Shown piece by piece: positions 46,119-55,359 of a stretch of DNA of 64,000 nt. How positions within the stretch are numbered: position 1 is the stretch's first letter; each line of letters starts with the position of its first letter. The notes beneath the pieces were generated by a model that was given only the letters and a program-made list of their open reading frames with translations, was not told where the DNA came from and ran no database searches. A program made the translations under genes and the position numbers. This DNA is from Acinetobacter indicus CIP 110367 (GTDB lineage Bacteria; Pseudomonadota; Gammaproteobacteria; Pseudomonadales; Moraxellaceae), in contig NZ_KI530754.1 of the NCBI RefSeq assembly GCF_000488255.1, positions 620,001 to 684,000 of the forward strand, read 5' to 3'.

Positions 46119-47546
46119 ATGCAAACAACTTCAGTACAAGACCAGATTTCTAGTGCCATAGTCGATGGCATTAATGTTGCTCGACTACAAGATGAAATTA
46201 CTCAACTTAATCTGCAGGATCAATGTTTTATTAATTCAATGAAGCATGTTGATCAAGTCCGAGAATTTATTGGCACACCTAAAAATATTTTAGGTAGCGA
46301 TCTTACTAAACATGGAGAAATTGCCGAACATGTTGAAGTTGGTATTCGCAATGCAAGAGATGCTCTTGCAGGTGATACTGTTAGAGCCACCTTTGAGGGG
46401 GTGGGACGCACTGCGCCCGAAGATTATTTGATTGATGGAATTCAGGTTCAATCAAAATTTATTAACGGTTTGGGCAATAATCTTGAACATGTACTCAAGC
46501 ATATGGACAAATATGAAAACTTCGGTCGTGACAGATCTTATTATCATATTCCAAAAGATCACTATGAATTGATTTCTAAAATTCATCGCGGTGAATCTAT
46601 TGAAGGTTTAAGTCAAAAGACAATCAATTCTATTCAAGCAAAAATTGAAGAAATCCAAACCAAATCTGAACAGCCATTTAATGAGGTGGTTCGTCCTGGA
46701 GTATCTGATTATGCTGAAGTTCAACAAGGTCAAGTGCATGAAACATTAAATAAGCATAGTGCTGACCTCGAACAACAAAATGATAAATTGAAGGATATTA
46801 TTCACGATAAACATCAAGCCAACTTAACAGAAGGGCTAAAAGCAGCTGGGACTGCTGCAGCTGTCGGTGGTGCTATTGCCCTAAGTTCCTCTTTATATCT
46901 TAAATATAAAAATGAAGGAAAAAATTTATTTAAGGGTGAGCTGACTAAAGAAGATTGGAAAGAAGTTGGATTAGATACAGCTAAAGCATCCGCATTAGCG
47001 GGTGTGACTGGTGCTACAGTTTATGGTTTAACTAATTGTGCAGGGTTAGCTGCTCCCCTAGCTGGTGCATTTGTTACTGCATCAAAAGGGGTAAGCTCAT
47101 TAGTACATGACTTTTACCAAGGGAAGTTAACTTTTGAAGAATTTCAAATGAATTCAATTTTTGTTTGTGCTGATAGTGCAGGTGTTGGTCTTGCTGCGCT
47201 AGCAGGACAAACATTCATCCCTATACCGGTCTTAGGTGCCGTCATTGGTTCAATCGCAGGAAAGTTTGTATGTGAAATTTTATTAGGCGAAGATAAGAAG
47301 CTAGCACAGAAGATGGAAGCTTCCATGCAACTTTTTTTAGCTAAGGTTGATGAAGTTTATATAAATGTCATAAATAAAATTAATACTGAATTTGAAAAAA
47401 TTGCTGATTTAAGAAGTAAAGCATTTGACTTAAATACTAATATTTCAATTATAGAGTCCAGTATTATATTGGCTCGTGCTCATGGAGTAGAGGAATCTAA
47501 GATATTGAAAAATGAAGATGATTTACGAAGCTTCTTATTCGATTGA
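46119..47546 (+). CDS. Large unknown protein with N-terminal globular domain and C-terminal glycine-zipper membrane region
   Basis: A 475-aa product, 26 bp after the previous gene. Residues 1-170 form a soluble domain with several charged, possibly catalytic residues (LTKHGEIAEHVEVGIRNARD, GVGRTAPEDYLIDG, YYHIPKDHYELI). Residues 180-235 are a coiled coil; 240-370 hold three or four Gly/Ala-rich hydrophobic stretches (AAGTAAAVGGAIALSSSLYL, VGLAALAGQ, VLGAVIGSIAG); the end is again helical. Not recognised. It shares layout with the first gene, suggesting a two-component membrane-acting pair. Confidence 0.75.
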   Translation: MQTTSVQDQISSAIVDGINVARLQDEITQLNLQDQCFINSMKHVDQVREFIGTPKNILGSDLTKHGEIAEHVEVGIRNARDALAGDTVRATFEGVGRTAPEDYLIDGIQVQSKFINGLGNNLEHVLKHMDKYENFGRDRSYYHIPKDHYELISKIHRGESIEGLSQKTINSIQAKIEEIQTKSEQPFNEVVRPGVSDYAEVQQGQVHETLNKHSADLEQQNDKLKDIIHDKHQANLTEGLKAAGTAAAVGGAIALSSSLYLKYKNEGKNLFKGELTKEDWKEVGLDTAKASALAGVTGATVYGLTNCAGLAAPLAGAFVTASKGVSSLVHDFYQGKLTFEEFQMNSIFVCADSAGVGLAALAGQTFIPIPVLGAVIGSIAGKFVCEILLGEDKKLAQKMEASMQLFLAKVDEVYINVINKINTEFEKIADLRSKAFDLNTNISIIESSIILARAHGVEESKILKNEDDLRSFLFD

Positions 47547-47574
47547 TATTTAAAAAGTATATTAGAGAAAAACT

Positions 47575-47811
47575 ATGAGTCTTAGATTTCGCAAAAGTAT
47601 CAAAATCTTACCTGGTGTAAAAGTTAATATCTCAAAAAAAGGGATTAGTAGTATTGGTTTAGGTAAATCAGGTGCATCGATTAATTTGAATAAAAAAGGA
47701 ATACGCACAAATATTGGTATACCCGGAACGGGAATATCTTATTCAAAATTTCATCCGAATAAAAAACCACCTGAGAAACAATTAGAACAAGAGCCTTCAT
47801 ATATCCCTACA
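47575..47811 (+). pseudogene. DUF4236 protein gene, 5' part, interrupted by IS481
   Basis: The first 79 codons: MSLRFRKSIKILPGVKVNIS and the GLGKSGASIN, GIRTNIGIPGTGISYS blocks are the DUF4236 domain. The IS481 element begins right after codon 79. The frame resumes at 51542 beyond the transposons, so the ancestral protein had 111 residues with a C-terminal membrane anchor. The gene follows the 475-aa gene by 28 bp as third member of the operon. The last eight codons before the present stop come from the IS end. Confidence 0.88.
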
Positions 47812-47866
47812 TGTACTAGCTCAAACCTGATCTGACAGTTACCCATTTTTTATTGTGCCTGTCAGG

Positions 47867-48737
47867 TTAAATTTGAGCTAAATTTTTCTCAGCCCAAATC
47901 CGTTTTCCATCAAGTAAAGTTTCAAGTGGTGTACGACCACAGCACATTTTTCCTTGATGAGTCCGTTCAGTATTATAGAATTTCAGCCAATCGTCTAGAT
48001 CAACTTGTAATTCTTCCAATGAGCTATAAAGCTTCTTCCTAAACGTAATTTGATAGAACTCCTGCAAAATCGTCTTATGGAAACGCTCACATATACCATT
48101 TGTTTGCGGGGAAGCTGCTTTTGTCTTCGTGTGATCAATATCATTAACTGCCAGATACAACTCATAGTCATGTTGTTCTACCTTACCGCAATACTCAGTA
48201 CCTCTGTCTGTGAGGATGCGAAGCATTGGTAAGTCCTGAGATTGATAGAATGGCAACACACGATCATTGAGTAAATCAGCCGCTGTAATCGGTGTTTTTG
48301 TTGTATAGAGCTTGCAATGAACGACCTTGCTATAAGTGTCGATGAATGTTTGTTGATAGATTCGTCCAACACCTTTGAGATTCCCGACATAAAAGGTGTC
48401 TTGCGCGCCTAAATAGCCTGGATGAGCTGTTTCGATTTCACCACAAGCAACGTCATCCTCATGCTTACGTTCAAGTGCCGCAATCTGCTGATCATTTAAT
48501 TCAATACCATCCTGTGCCACTTTAGCCTCAAGTGCTTTTAAACGCTTCTTAAAGTTTTCTAAATCATGACGAAGCCATATAGAGCGAACCCCACTCCCTG
48601 AAACGAATACACCCTTCTTGCGTAATTCATTACTCGTACGGTGCTGACCATATGCGGGATATTGAATTGCGAAATCAATAACAGCCTGTTCAGTAGTATC
48701 ATCTACACGGTTTTTTAAATTTGGTACTCGACGGGAC
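47867..48737 (-). pseudogene. IS481-family transposase, C-terminal part
   Basis: Continues, across the IS66, the N-terminal part at 51256-51433. Visible are YPAYGQHRTSNELRKKG, DTFYVGNLKGVGRIYQQTFID, the catalytic Asp in LTDRGTEYCG, and the Glu in QTNGICERFHKTILQEFY of the DDE integrase core. Intact except for the split; precise loss of IS66 would restore the gene. Confidence 0.9.
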
Positions 48738-48823
48738 GTAAGCGTCCGCTGAACACACCTTATGAATTCATCCTATAAGCCTTAATTTAGTCCCCACTTA
48801 AAAACAAGTGGGGACTAAAATTT

Positions 48824-49213
48824 ATGACTACAAATCACCAGACATCCATCGCATCTCTTGCGAAAAAACGAAGAACATACAGTGCTGAATTTAAACAGCA
48901 GATCGTTCAGGCTTGTAAAGCACCGGACGTTTCAATTGCTTCGGTCGCTTTGCAACATGGATTGAATACAAATCTTGTATCCAAATGGATTCGCTTAATT
49001 GATGGTAAGCCAGGGAATGATCGCTCACCACTACCGAATAAACCTGCATTTATTGCCTTATCTTGCTCTGCACCATTAGATCCTACTCCTACTCCTACTG
49101 ACATGTTAACGGTTCAAATTACTTTACCCCACTCAAAAGCAGAAATTGGCTTGAAATGGCAAGTATCAGAAATATCTGCTTTAGCAGAATTACTCAAGGC
49201 ACTTGCAACATGA
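48824..49213 (+). CDS. tnpA: IS66 accessory protein TnpA
   Basis: A 129-aa helix-turn-helix protein (RRTYSAEFKQQIVQACKAPDVSIASVALQHGLNTNLVSKWIR). It binds the IS ends in IS66-type transposition. Its stop overlaps the tnpB start by four bases (ATGA), so translation is coupled. Confidence 0.93.
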   Translation: MTTNHQTSIASLAKKRRTYSAEFKQQIVQACKAPDVSIASVALQHGLNTNLVSKWIRLIDGKPGNDRSPLPNKPAFIALSCSAPLDPTPTPTDMLTVQITLPHSKAEIGLKWQVSEISALAELLKALAT

Positions 49214-49545
49214 TCCGTATCGATGAAATCTGGTTGTCTACCCATCCCATGGACATGCGAGCAGGGATGGATACTATCATGGCTCAGGTGGTGAGAGCCT
49301 TTGGCTACATTAAACCGCATTGTGCTTACCTGTTCTGTAATAAACGTGGCCATCGCATGAAAGTGCTGGTACATGATGGACTGGGCATCTGGCTGTGTGC
49401 CCGGCGGTTGGAACAGGGCAAATTTCACTGGGCTAAAGTTCACCAGGGTGAAAGCGTAGCCCTCAGCCCGGAACAGTTACAGGCACTGATCCAGGGTTTG
49501 CCTTGGCAGCGCATTGGACGACAGCAGGTGGTGACGATGCTTTAA
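49210..49545 (+). CDS. tnpB: IS66 Orf2-like protein TnpB
   Basis: A 111-aa protein starting at ATG 49210, inside the end of tnpA. IDEIWLSTHPMDMRAGMDTI and VLVHDGLGIWLCARRLEQGKF match the IS66 TnpB family. Its action is not understood but it is needed for transposition. Confidence 0.93.
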   Translation: MIRIDEIWLSTHPMDMRAGMDTIMAQVVRAFGYIKPHCAYLFCNKRGHRMKVLVHDGLGIWLCARRLEQGKFHWAKVHQGESVALSPEQLQALIQGLPWQRIGRQQVVTML

Positions 49546-49619
49546 ACCAGGCTGTTCCATTCTGCTATTCTCCAAACGTTCTATTTCATTCTTCTCATGA
49601 CCTCAGGCATACTGCGGTC

Positions 49620-51224
49620 ATGAATACGCTGCCTGACTTAAGCCAACTGACCCATGAACAACTGCTGGAATTTACCAGACAGTTGGCAATGCAGCATCAG
49701 TCTCTGGCACAATCAAATCAAGAATTAGAAAAATCAAACCAGCAATTGGATGCCAAAGTTCAACATCTTTCCATTCTCACGCAAAAATACGAGCATGAGC
49801 TCGCACTATTTAAACAGCACAAATTTGGCAGTAAAAACGAACATCTCACCGCAAAACAAATCCATCTGTGGGACGAAGCGGTTGAAGAGGATATCGCAGC
49901 AGTTGATTTGGAACTGGAGCGGCTGAATGCAGATAAAACCGATGCAGCGACAGAGAAAGCCACAGTCAACAAACCTAAACGTCGACTGCTGCCGGATCAT
50001 CTACACACCATCCGTATTGAGCATGAACCTGCATCAACCCAATGCAGTTGTGGCTGCCAGTTACGTCGTATCGGCGAAGATATCAGTGAAAAACTGCATT
50101 TCAGACCGGCACAGTTCTATAAGGAACAGCATGTGCGTGGCAAATGGGTCTGTGATCAGTGTGACACCCTGACTCAGCAAGCGATGCCCGCCTATGTGAT
50201 TGATAAAGGCATTGCTTCACCTGAACTGCTCAGCCATGTGCTGGTATCGAAGTATGCCGATCATTTGCCGCTGTACCGTCAGCGCCTGATCTATCAGCGG
50301 GCGGGCATTGATCTGTCCAGATCTACTTTATCTGACTGGATTGGTCGCTGCGGTGTGGAACTGGAACCTCTGGCCAATGCCTTAAAACAGGTGGTGCTGC
50401 AACAGCGGGTGATCCATGCCGATGAAACGCCGGTCACCATCATGCGGATGGGTGATGATGAGAAAAAACCGAAGAAAGGTTATGTCTGGGCCTATGCCAC
50501 TACACAGTACAATCCAGTTCAAGCGGTGATCTATGACTTTCAGGATAGCCGTTCAGGTCAGCATGCAGAAGAGTTCCTGAATGGCTGGCAGGGCCATCTG
50601 GTCTGTGATGATTACAGTGGTTATAAAGCACGCTTTAAATCAGGCGATGTCATTGAGGTGGGCTGCATGGCGCATGCACGTCGTAAATTCCATGAGCTAC
50701 ATGTGACTGGGAAAAGTCAGATCGCTGAACAGGCATTACTGATGATTCAGAAACTGTATGCGATAGAAGCAGAACTCAGGAAAAAGACCGATAGTACAGC
50801 AGAACACCGCCGCGAATACCGACAACAGCACAGCCAACCGGTGATGCAACAACTGTATGAATGGCTCAACCAACATTATCTGACGGTGCCATCGAGTTCT
50901 CCAACCGCCAAGGCCATCAATTACACTCTGAAGCGTTGGCCAGCCTTAAGCCGCTATCTGGATGATGGCAATCTACCCATTGACAATAACTGGGCAGAGA
51001 ACTCAATGCGTCCCTGGGCGTTGGGCCGTAAGAATTGGCTATTTGCAGGTTCGCTGCGCAGCGGTCAGCGAGCAGCCAATATCATGACATTAATCCAGTC
51101 AGCAAAGCTGAATGGGTTGGATCCGTATGCCTATTTAAGTGATGTTCTGAAAAGGTTGCCGACACATAAAGTGACCCAAATAGAAGAATTACTACCACAT
51201 CGCTGGAAATCCAACTCAAATTAA
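49620..51224 (+). CDS. tnpC: IS66-family transposase TnpC
   Basis: A 534-aa DDE transposase; I start at ATG 49620 (MNTLPDLSQLTHEQLLEF), as an upstream open frame overlaps tnpB. A leucine-zipper N-terminus (about 15-70) leads to a zinc-finger region (CSCGCQLRRIG ... CDQCDTL) and the catalytic core with HADETPVTIM, VCDDYSGYKARF and, near the end, NNWAENSMRPWALGRKNWLF containing the catalytic Glu. No lesion visible. Confidence 0.95.
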   Translation: MNTLPDLSQLTHEQLLEFTRQLAMQHQSLAQSNQELEKSNQQLDAKVQHLSILTQKYEHELALFKQHKFGSKNEHLTAKQIHLWDEAVEEDIAAVDLELERLNADKTDAATEKATVNKPKRRLLPDHLHTIRIEHEPASTQCSCGCQLRRIGEDISEKLHFRPAQFYKEQHVRGKWVCDQCDTLTQQAMPAYVIDKGIASPELLSHVLVSKYADHLPLYRQRLIYQRAGIDLSRSTLSDWIGRCGVELEPLANALKQVVLQQRVIHADETPVTIMRMGDDEKKPKKGYVWAYATTQYNPVQAVIYDFQDSRSGQHAEEFLNGWQGHLVCDDYSGYKARFKSGDVIEVGCMAHARRKFHELHVTGKSQIAEQALLMIQKLYAIEAELRKKTDSTAEHRREYRQQHSQPVMQQLYEWLNQHYLTVPSSSPTAKAINYTLKRWPALSRYLDDGNLPIDNNWAENSMRPWALGRKNWLFAGSLRSGQRAANIMTLIQSAKLNGLDPYAYLSDVLKRLPTHKVTQIEELLPHRWKSNSN

Positions 51225-51255
51225 AAAATAGGCATGGGGTTCAGCGGACGCTTAC

Positions 51256-51433
51256 GACGGGACTTATTAATCAGTGCGTCAATATCACCAGACTTCACTA
51301 ATTCCTGATAGCGATAAAATGTATCTCTTGAAACCCCCATCACTTTGCATGCTCTGGATACATTCTGAAGCTCTTCAGCTAAATTAAGCAGACCTACTTT
51401 GTGTTTAATGATTTGATTGTTAGTATGCAACAT
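51256..51433 (-). pseudogene. IS481-family transposase, N-terminal part
   Basis: First 59 codons of the transposase (MLHTNNQIIKHKVGLLNLAE, then SRACKVMGVSRDTFYRYQEL, a helix-turn-helix). The IS66 cuts it inside SRR; the frame continues at 48729 downwards. Confidence 0.9.
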
Positions 51434-51535
51434 AAGAAAGTTACCTTTGTTTGATTAAGATTTCGACACCTTTATCAAAACGGGTAACTTTCTCTTTTTC
51501 AAGAAGAATGTACGATCAAGTCTGAACTAATACAC

Positions 51536-51640
51536 CCTACAAAACCACACTCAACTCCTTCACCAAATTTGCCTTCAAAAAACTATGTTTTATTATTGGT
51601 AGGTATTTGTTGCTTTTTAATAGGTGTTATATTTTTTTAG
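51536..51640 (+). pseudogene. DUF4236 protein gene, 3' part beyond the nested transposons
   Basis: In the frame set by the CCCTACA target repeat, the sequence encodes PT (repeat) then KPHSTPSPNLPSKN and a hydrophobic helix (YVLLLVGICCFLIGVIFF) and TAG at 51638. This is the missing membrane-anchored C-terminus of the DUF4236 protein at 47575. It has no start codon of its own. Confidence 0.85.
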
Positions 51641-51714
51641 ATTCATCATACGGTAATTTTATTTATAGCAGTACTAACATTCCAAAAACTAATAATACTT
51701 AAACAATTAATTAA

Positions 51715-51744
51715 CGCTTGAGTTAACAAAAACTAACTCAAGCG
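51715..51744. terminator. Terminator between the two convergent island operons
   Basis: Perfect 11-bp arms CGCTTGAGTTA and TAACTCAAGCG, loop ACAAAAAC, followed on the plus strand by a T-run (ATATTTTTTCG) a few bases later. It would end the DUF4236 operon; on the minus strand the following bases are less T-rich. Confidence 0.75.
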
Positions 51745-51787
51745 AGACATATTTTTTCGAACCTACTGCTTCTCTATTTAGAAAATT

Positions 51788-53326
51788 TTACGAATTAGAC
51801 ATTTGAACATAAGCCAAACGACCACCAGAGTCTTTAGAGAGAATAATTTTCACACCTTCTTTCAACTCAATACGATTGCCAATCTCAATTTTATGCTGCC
51901 GATTTTCTTCATCGAATACAAATAAACTGTTCATTCGCTCATTCACCAACCACCATTGTTGGTTATACTCAACAAAATATCCCATTCGACGCATTTGGTG
52001 CGCTTCTAAACGTTCATTGGGTAAAACCAGAGCATTAACATGCCATTCAAACAATGATTGGTTTGACCAAACCATTAAACGGTGATTATCAGATTTATAA
52101 TCCTTCTGATTGCGTGAAGAATAGAAATTCAAAATTGGTAATTTTTTTGTGTATGCTGTCCCACAGAATGAGCACTTTGGTTGTTTTGAATTATCAAATA
52201 CAAACCATTTTTGAGTACAGTCTTGATTTACACAGGGTTGAAGTAAGTCAGTTGTTTTAGTCAACGCAGCTTCCCAATCATTTGCCGAAGGTCTTTGATT
52301 AGGATCATGTAAATAATCTTCAAAACTCTTTTTAAATAATTCCGACAAATATGGACCAGTCACTGTATATGGAATTTTTTTAGTATCCACCCATGGTAAA
52401 TATGATTTATTCCAATCATCAGTATTAATAGTATTAGATGTATTTATAGAGTGTTCAACAAATAGCGCATGATCTCCCATACTTAATTTTTCATCATTTT
52501 GACTATCATCCAAATCATGTACTTTTTTTCCGCGTAACGGATGGCGATATAGCAAATACATATAGATCAGTACTGCTAGTGCATGTCTATCCGTCCTAAT
52601 TGATGGTAGAAAACGATTTGGATCATTCCGATCAAGGTGACTCGTAGCTATAACTTCAGGTGCGATGAAGTCTGGTGTACCAACCACGTCTGGTGGAAAC
52701 TTACCTGGTACAACTAAACCATCCAAATCGATAATACATGCTCTACCCGTCACAGGATCAATCAAAACATTCTTATAGGATAAATCTGAGTGCGCTAGTC
52801 CAGCTGCATGCATACGTCGGACACCTCGAGCAAGCATCATGCATATTTTTAAATAACTTGCCCACGTGCCTTTCTCTCTCTCATCAAGAAAACGATTCTG
52901 ATTGCTAGCACTCGCAAACCATCTGCCTTCTTTTTCCTTTCCTTTAATTTTAAGAAGTTGATCATTATTGATTGAACCAAATTCAAAAAAAAAGTCTTTA
53001 CTATAAGCAGGAGCAACAATACCCAATAAATTGTTATGCTCAACTAAAGCATTAGGCCAACAAAAACTTCTTTCCCAATATTTTCCACCCAAACCATTCA
53101 TAATACTGTCATGCATAGTCGTGACGATTTCTAGTAAACGTCGTTTCTGTTCTTGATAGTCATTTTGATTATCATAAAACTTATTTTTTTGCTTATTAAA
53201 AAAGCATACGACATAGCTTTTATCAGGTGAGAAATAAACATCTTTCATCGCACCAGAACCAATAATCTGATCTATATAACTAATTGGTCTTCCATCATGG
53301 GTTTTACAATGAACGATATTAGACAT
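51788..53326 (-). CDS. Ser/Thr protein kinase with zinc ribbon and FHA-like C-terminus (TerY-P kinase)
   Basis: A 512-aa protein; ATG 53326 overlaps the phosphatase stop by eight bases (ATGTCTAA). The kinase domain has glycine loop IGSGAMKDV (22-30), catalytic H179-S-D181 ... N186 and DLDG (200-203) in place of DFG. A zinc ribbon follows (C365, C370, C385, C388), then an FHA-like beta domain (about 440-505: HKIEIGNRIELKEGVKIILS). The E. coli counterpart is YegI. FHA domains bind phosphothreonine, so self-binding or client binding after phosphorylation is likely. Last gene of the seven-gene operon. Confidence 0.88.
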   Translation of the reverse strand: MSNIVHCKTHDGRPISYIDQIIGSGAMKDVYFSPDKSYVVCFFNKQKNKFYDNQNDYQEQKRRLLEIVTTMHDSIMNGLGGKYWERSFCWPNALVEHNNLLGIVAPAYSKDFFFEFGSINNDQLLKIKGKEKEGRWFASASNQNRFLDEREKGTWASYLKICMMLARGVRRMHAAGLAHSDLSYKNVLIDPVTGRACIIDLDGLVVPGKFPPDVVGTPDFIAPEVIATSHLDRNDPNRFLPSIRTDRHALAVLIYMYLLYRHPLRGKKVHDLDDSQNDEKLSMGDHALFVEHSINTSNTINTDDWNKSYLPWVDTKKIPYTVTGPYLSELFKKSFEDYLHDPNQRPSANDWEAALTKTTDLLQPCVNQDCTQKWFVFDNSKQPKCSFCGTAYTKKLPILNFYSSRNQKDYKSDNHRLMVWSNQSLFEWHVNALVLPNERLEAHQMRRMGYFVEYNQQWWLVNERMNSLFVFDEENRQHKIEIGNRIELKEGVKIILSKDSGGRLAYVQMSNS

Positions 53327-55355
53327 CTGTGAAACTCTCAACTGTTAAACTTAAATTCGGTTCATTGTGTGGTAAAAGTACAAGAAGCGTTCTGTCATCA
53401 TGATGTCCTTTTTTGAAGAAATGAATTTTTTCATTCAAATGAGATCCATCTATATCGCTATTTAAAACTTCTTTATAATCATTATAAAATTTAGTCCAAT
53501 TGTCTAGACTACTTAGTTCAGTATCAGTTTCAAAGTATGGATCTGAAATACCATCAGACATTAAAAACAACCAATCTTGAGCAGATGCAATTGTAATGCT
53601 TACATACTGATGGAAGGGTTCTAAATTTGGACTCAAGAAAACTGTCTGTCCCACATACTCTCCTCCATCTGTTTGACCTAACAAACGTATCTTCTCTTGG
53701 TTATATACGGCAACAGCACCATCTCCAACCCAAAAACTTGATATAAAGCGTTTATCTTGCACATGCTTAACAATCACAATTTGTAAGGTAGTTGCAAAAT
53801 CTCTGAAAGAACTTTGAGTATTTTCAACTTTCTGGCGAATTTTCTCCATCGCATAATCAGTTGCTTCTCTAAATAATTGAATTGATGCGGTATTCCAATT
53901 CGCAACAATAGACTTATTTATTTCAGATGTGTGTGACTCCTCAAAAACATACTTTTCTAAATCCTGAAAAGCTTGTATTGAGGCCAATTTATGGCTTAAA
54001 AAGTTTATTGATTGTTCTGTTGCTAATCTTGAACCTTCTCTTGAATACTTTGCACTTCCAGCACCATCTGCCACAGAAAGAATTACTAAGGATGGGTCAT
54101 GCTCTAAAATTTCATAATCAAAATGATCATCTCTAAATGAACCATTATGTTCATGTGAACGTCCTCGACGACTTGCAGCAATAATTTTGTAGTTTTGATT
54201 ATTATTAAATTTTATCGTTTTATAAAATTCATGCTCTTTAGGAAATAATGAATCTTCGGCAGGCTCATTTACTTCCCATAGATCTTTAGGATCTGCAACA
54301 ATTACTAGATTTACGCTAGCCTTATAAACGTTATCTTGATACTTATAATTAAAGTTAATAACAAATGATCCCATTTTTTGAGGAACACCTACAATAAAAC
54401 TATCCTCAACACTTAGACCGATATTATTTTCTGAAAAATTAATGCTTTCATAAAGAATTTCAATTTCTATATTTTCCTTTATAGTAATTTTTTCTTTATA
54501 AGACTCTTTAATTTTTCCATTTGCAATTGAGAAAGTCATCTTTGGAGGTACTATCTTAGAAACTGATTTATTATTTGATTTTTTAATATCAATATTTGAT
54601 ATTATTTGATTGCTATATTTTTGTGCTTGTTGCTCATTAGTTTCACCGACTAACACGTCTTGGTCTTTATTATTTATATTATTAATTTCGTTGTTAAGCA
54701 ATTCAGCATTAATTTTTCCCAATTCAATTAATTGTGAATTGAAAGTCTGAGTTATTGATTCATTTTTCTTTTCTTGAACTTCTGGAGTATATAATTGAAC
54801 ACTTGGAGAAATATTACCAGTTGGATTATCTGTCTTTTCTTCATAAGAATGATTTAAAGCTTCAATATTATTATTTTGAGACTCTAGTTGCCCTTCTTTA
54901 ATATCTTTGCCAAAATTTTCTTGTTCTATCTTATTATTTTCCTCTAAATCAATTTGAATTGCATCCTTTACAATCACAATATCCTGTAATAACAATGGTT
55001 CTATTTGATCAGAATCATTTATTTCTAAATGCTCTTTGACTTTCTTTTTATTGGCTAAATCAGTCTCTTGTTTATCAGCTAAAACCTCTTGCTCTATCAA
55101 TAAACTAGGTATATTTGTATCATTTAATTGATTAGAGTCTTTTGAGCCGTATCTTTTATTAAAAAAAATACCCCCTTTTTCGTTAAAATCTATTTGTTCA
55201 TTAATAATTTTTTTTATTTCATCTAATTCAGATAAAAGTTTTTTCTTAGGGTCAACTCCTATCCAATTTTTCTTTAAATCTAACATTTCAATTAAATCTA
55301 TTGTATGACTGAAAAAATCATCTAAATTTTCCCAATAATCTTTTTTACTTAACAT
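53319..55355 (-). CDS. PP2C phosphatase with long disordered N-terminus and Ig-like domain
   Basis: A 678-aa protein; ATG 55355 lies four bases after the previous stop with GAAGAG upstream (an in-frame TTG lies 15 bases earlier). Residues 70-265 are low-complexity (Asn, Glu, Gln, Ile). Residues 272-354 look like an Ig/He-PIG beta domain (GLSVEDSFIVGVPQKMGSF). After PKDLWE the PP2C-type phosphatase (388-670) has RRGRSHEHNGSFRDDHF, VADGAGSAKYS (430-438), WVGDGAVAVY and LMSDGISDPYF, giving the metal-binding aspartates. The closest known type is PphC (YegK), which opposes YegI. It presumably resets the kinase. Confidence 0.88.
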   Translation of the reverse strand: MLSKKDYWENLDDFFSHTIDLIEMLDLKKNWIGVDPKKKLLSELDEIKKIINEQIDFNEKGGIFFNKRYGSKDSNQLNDTNIPSLLIEQEVLADKQETDLANKKKVKEHLEINDSDQIEPLLLQDIVIVKDAIQIDLEENNKIEQENFGKDIKEGQLESQNNNIEALNHSYEEKTDNPTGNISPSVQLYTPEVQEKKNESITQTFNSQLIELGKINAELLNNEINNINNKDQDVLVGETNEQQAQKYSNQIISNIDIKKSNNKSVSKIVPPKMTFSIANGKIKESYKEKITIKENIEIEILYESINFSENNIGLSVEDSFIVGVPQKMGSFVINFNYKYQDNVYKASVNLVIVADPKDLWEVNEPAEDSLFPKEHEFYKTIKFNNNQNYKIIAASRRGRSHEHNGSFRDDHFDYEILEHDPSLVILSVADGAGSAKYSREGSRLATEQSINFLSHKLASIQAFQDLEKYVFEESHTSEINKSIVANWNTASIQLFREATDYAMEKIRQKVENTQSSFRDFATTLQIVIVKHVQDKRFISSFWVGDGAVAVYNQEKIRLLGQTDGGEYVGQTVFLSPNLEPFHQYVSITIASAQDWLFLMSDGISDPYFETDTELSSLDNWTKFYNDYKEVLNSDIDGSHLNEKIHFFKKGHHDDRTLLVLLPHNEPNLSLTVESFTDV

Positions 55356-55359
55356 AATT

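Larger units (their letters stand above)
48738..51255 (+). mobile_element. IS66-family insertion sequence, complete
   Basis: 2518 bp bounded by inverted repeats GTAAGCGTCCGCTGAAC. An 8-bp direct repeat GACGGGAC lies on both sides (48730-48737 and 51256-51263), the IS66 hallmark. It contains the full tnpA-tnpB-tnpC set in intact frames, so it may still be active. Confidence 0.95.
47812..51534 (-). mobile_element. IS481-family insertion sequence, itself interrupted by IS66
   Basis: Ends TGTACTAGCTCAAAC (left) and TGTATTAGTTCAGAC (right, inverted) match over most of their length. A 7-bp direct repeat CCCTACA flanks the whole unit (47805-47811 and 51535-51541). Removing the IS66 and one copy of its target repeat leaves a 1197-bp element with one transposase gene of 346 codons, normal for IS481. 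Confidence 0.9.
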
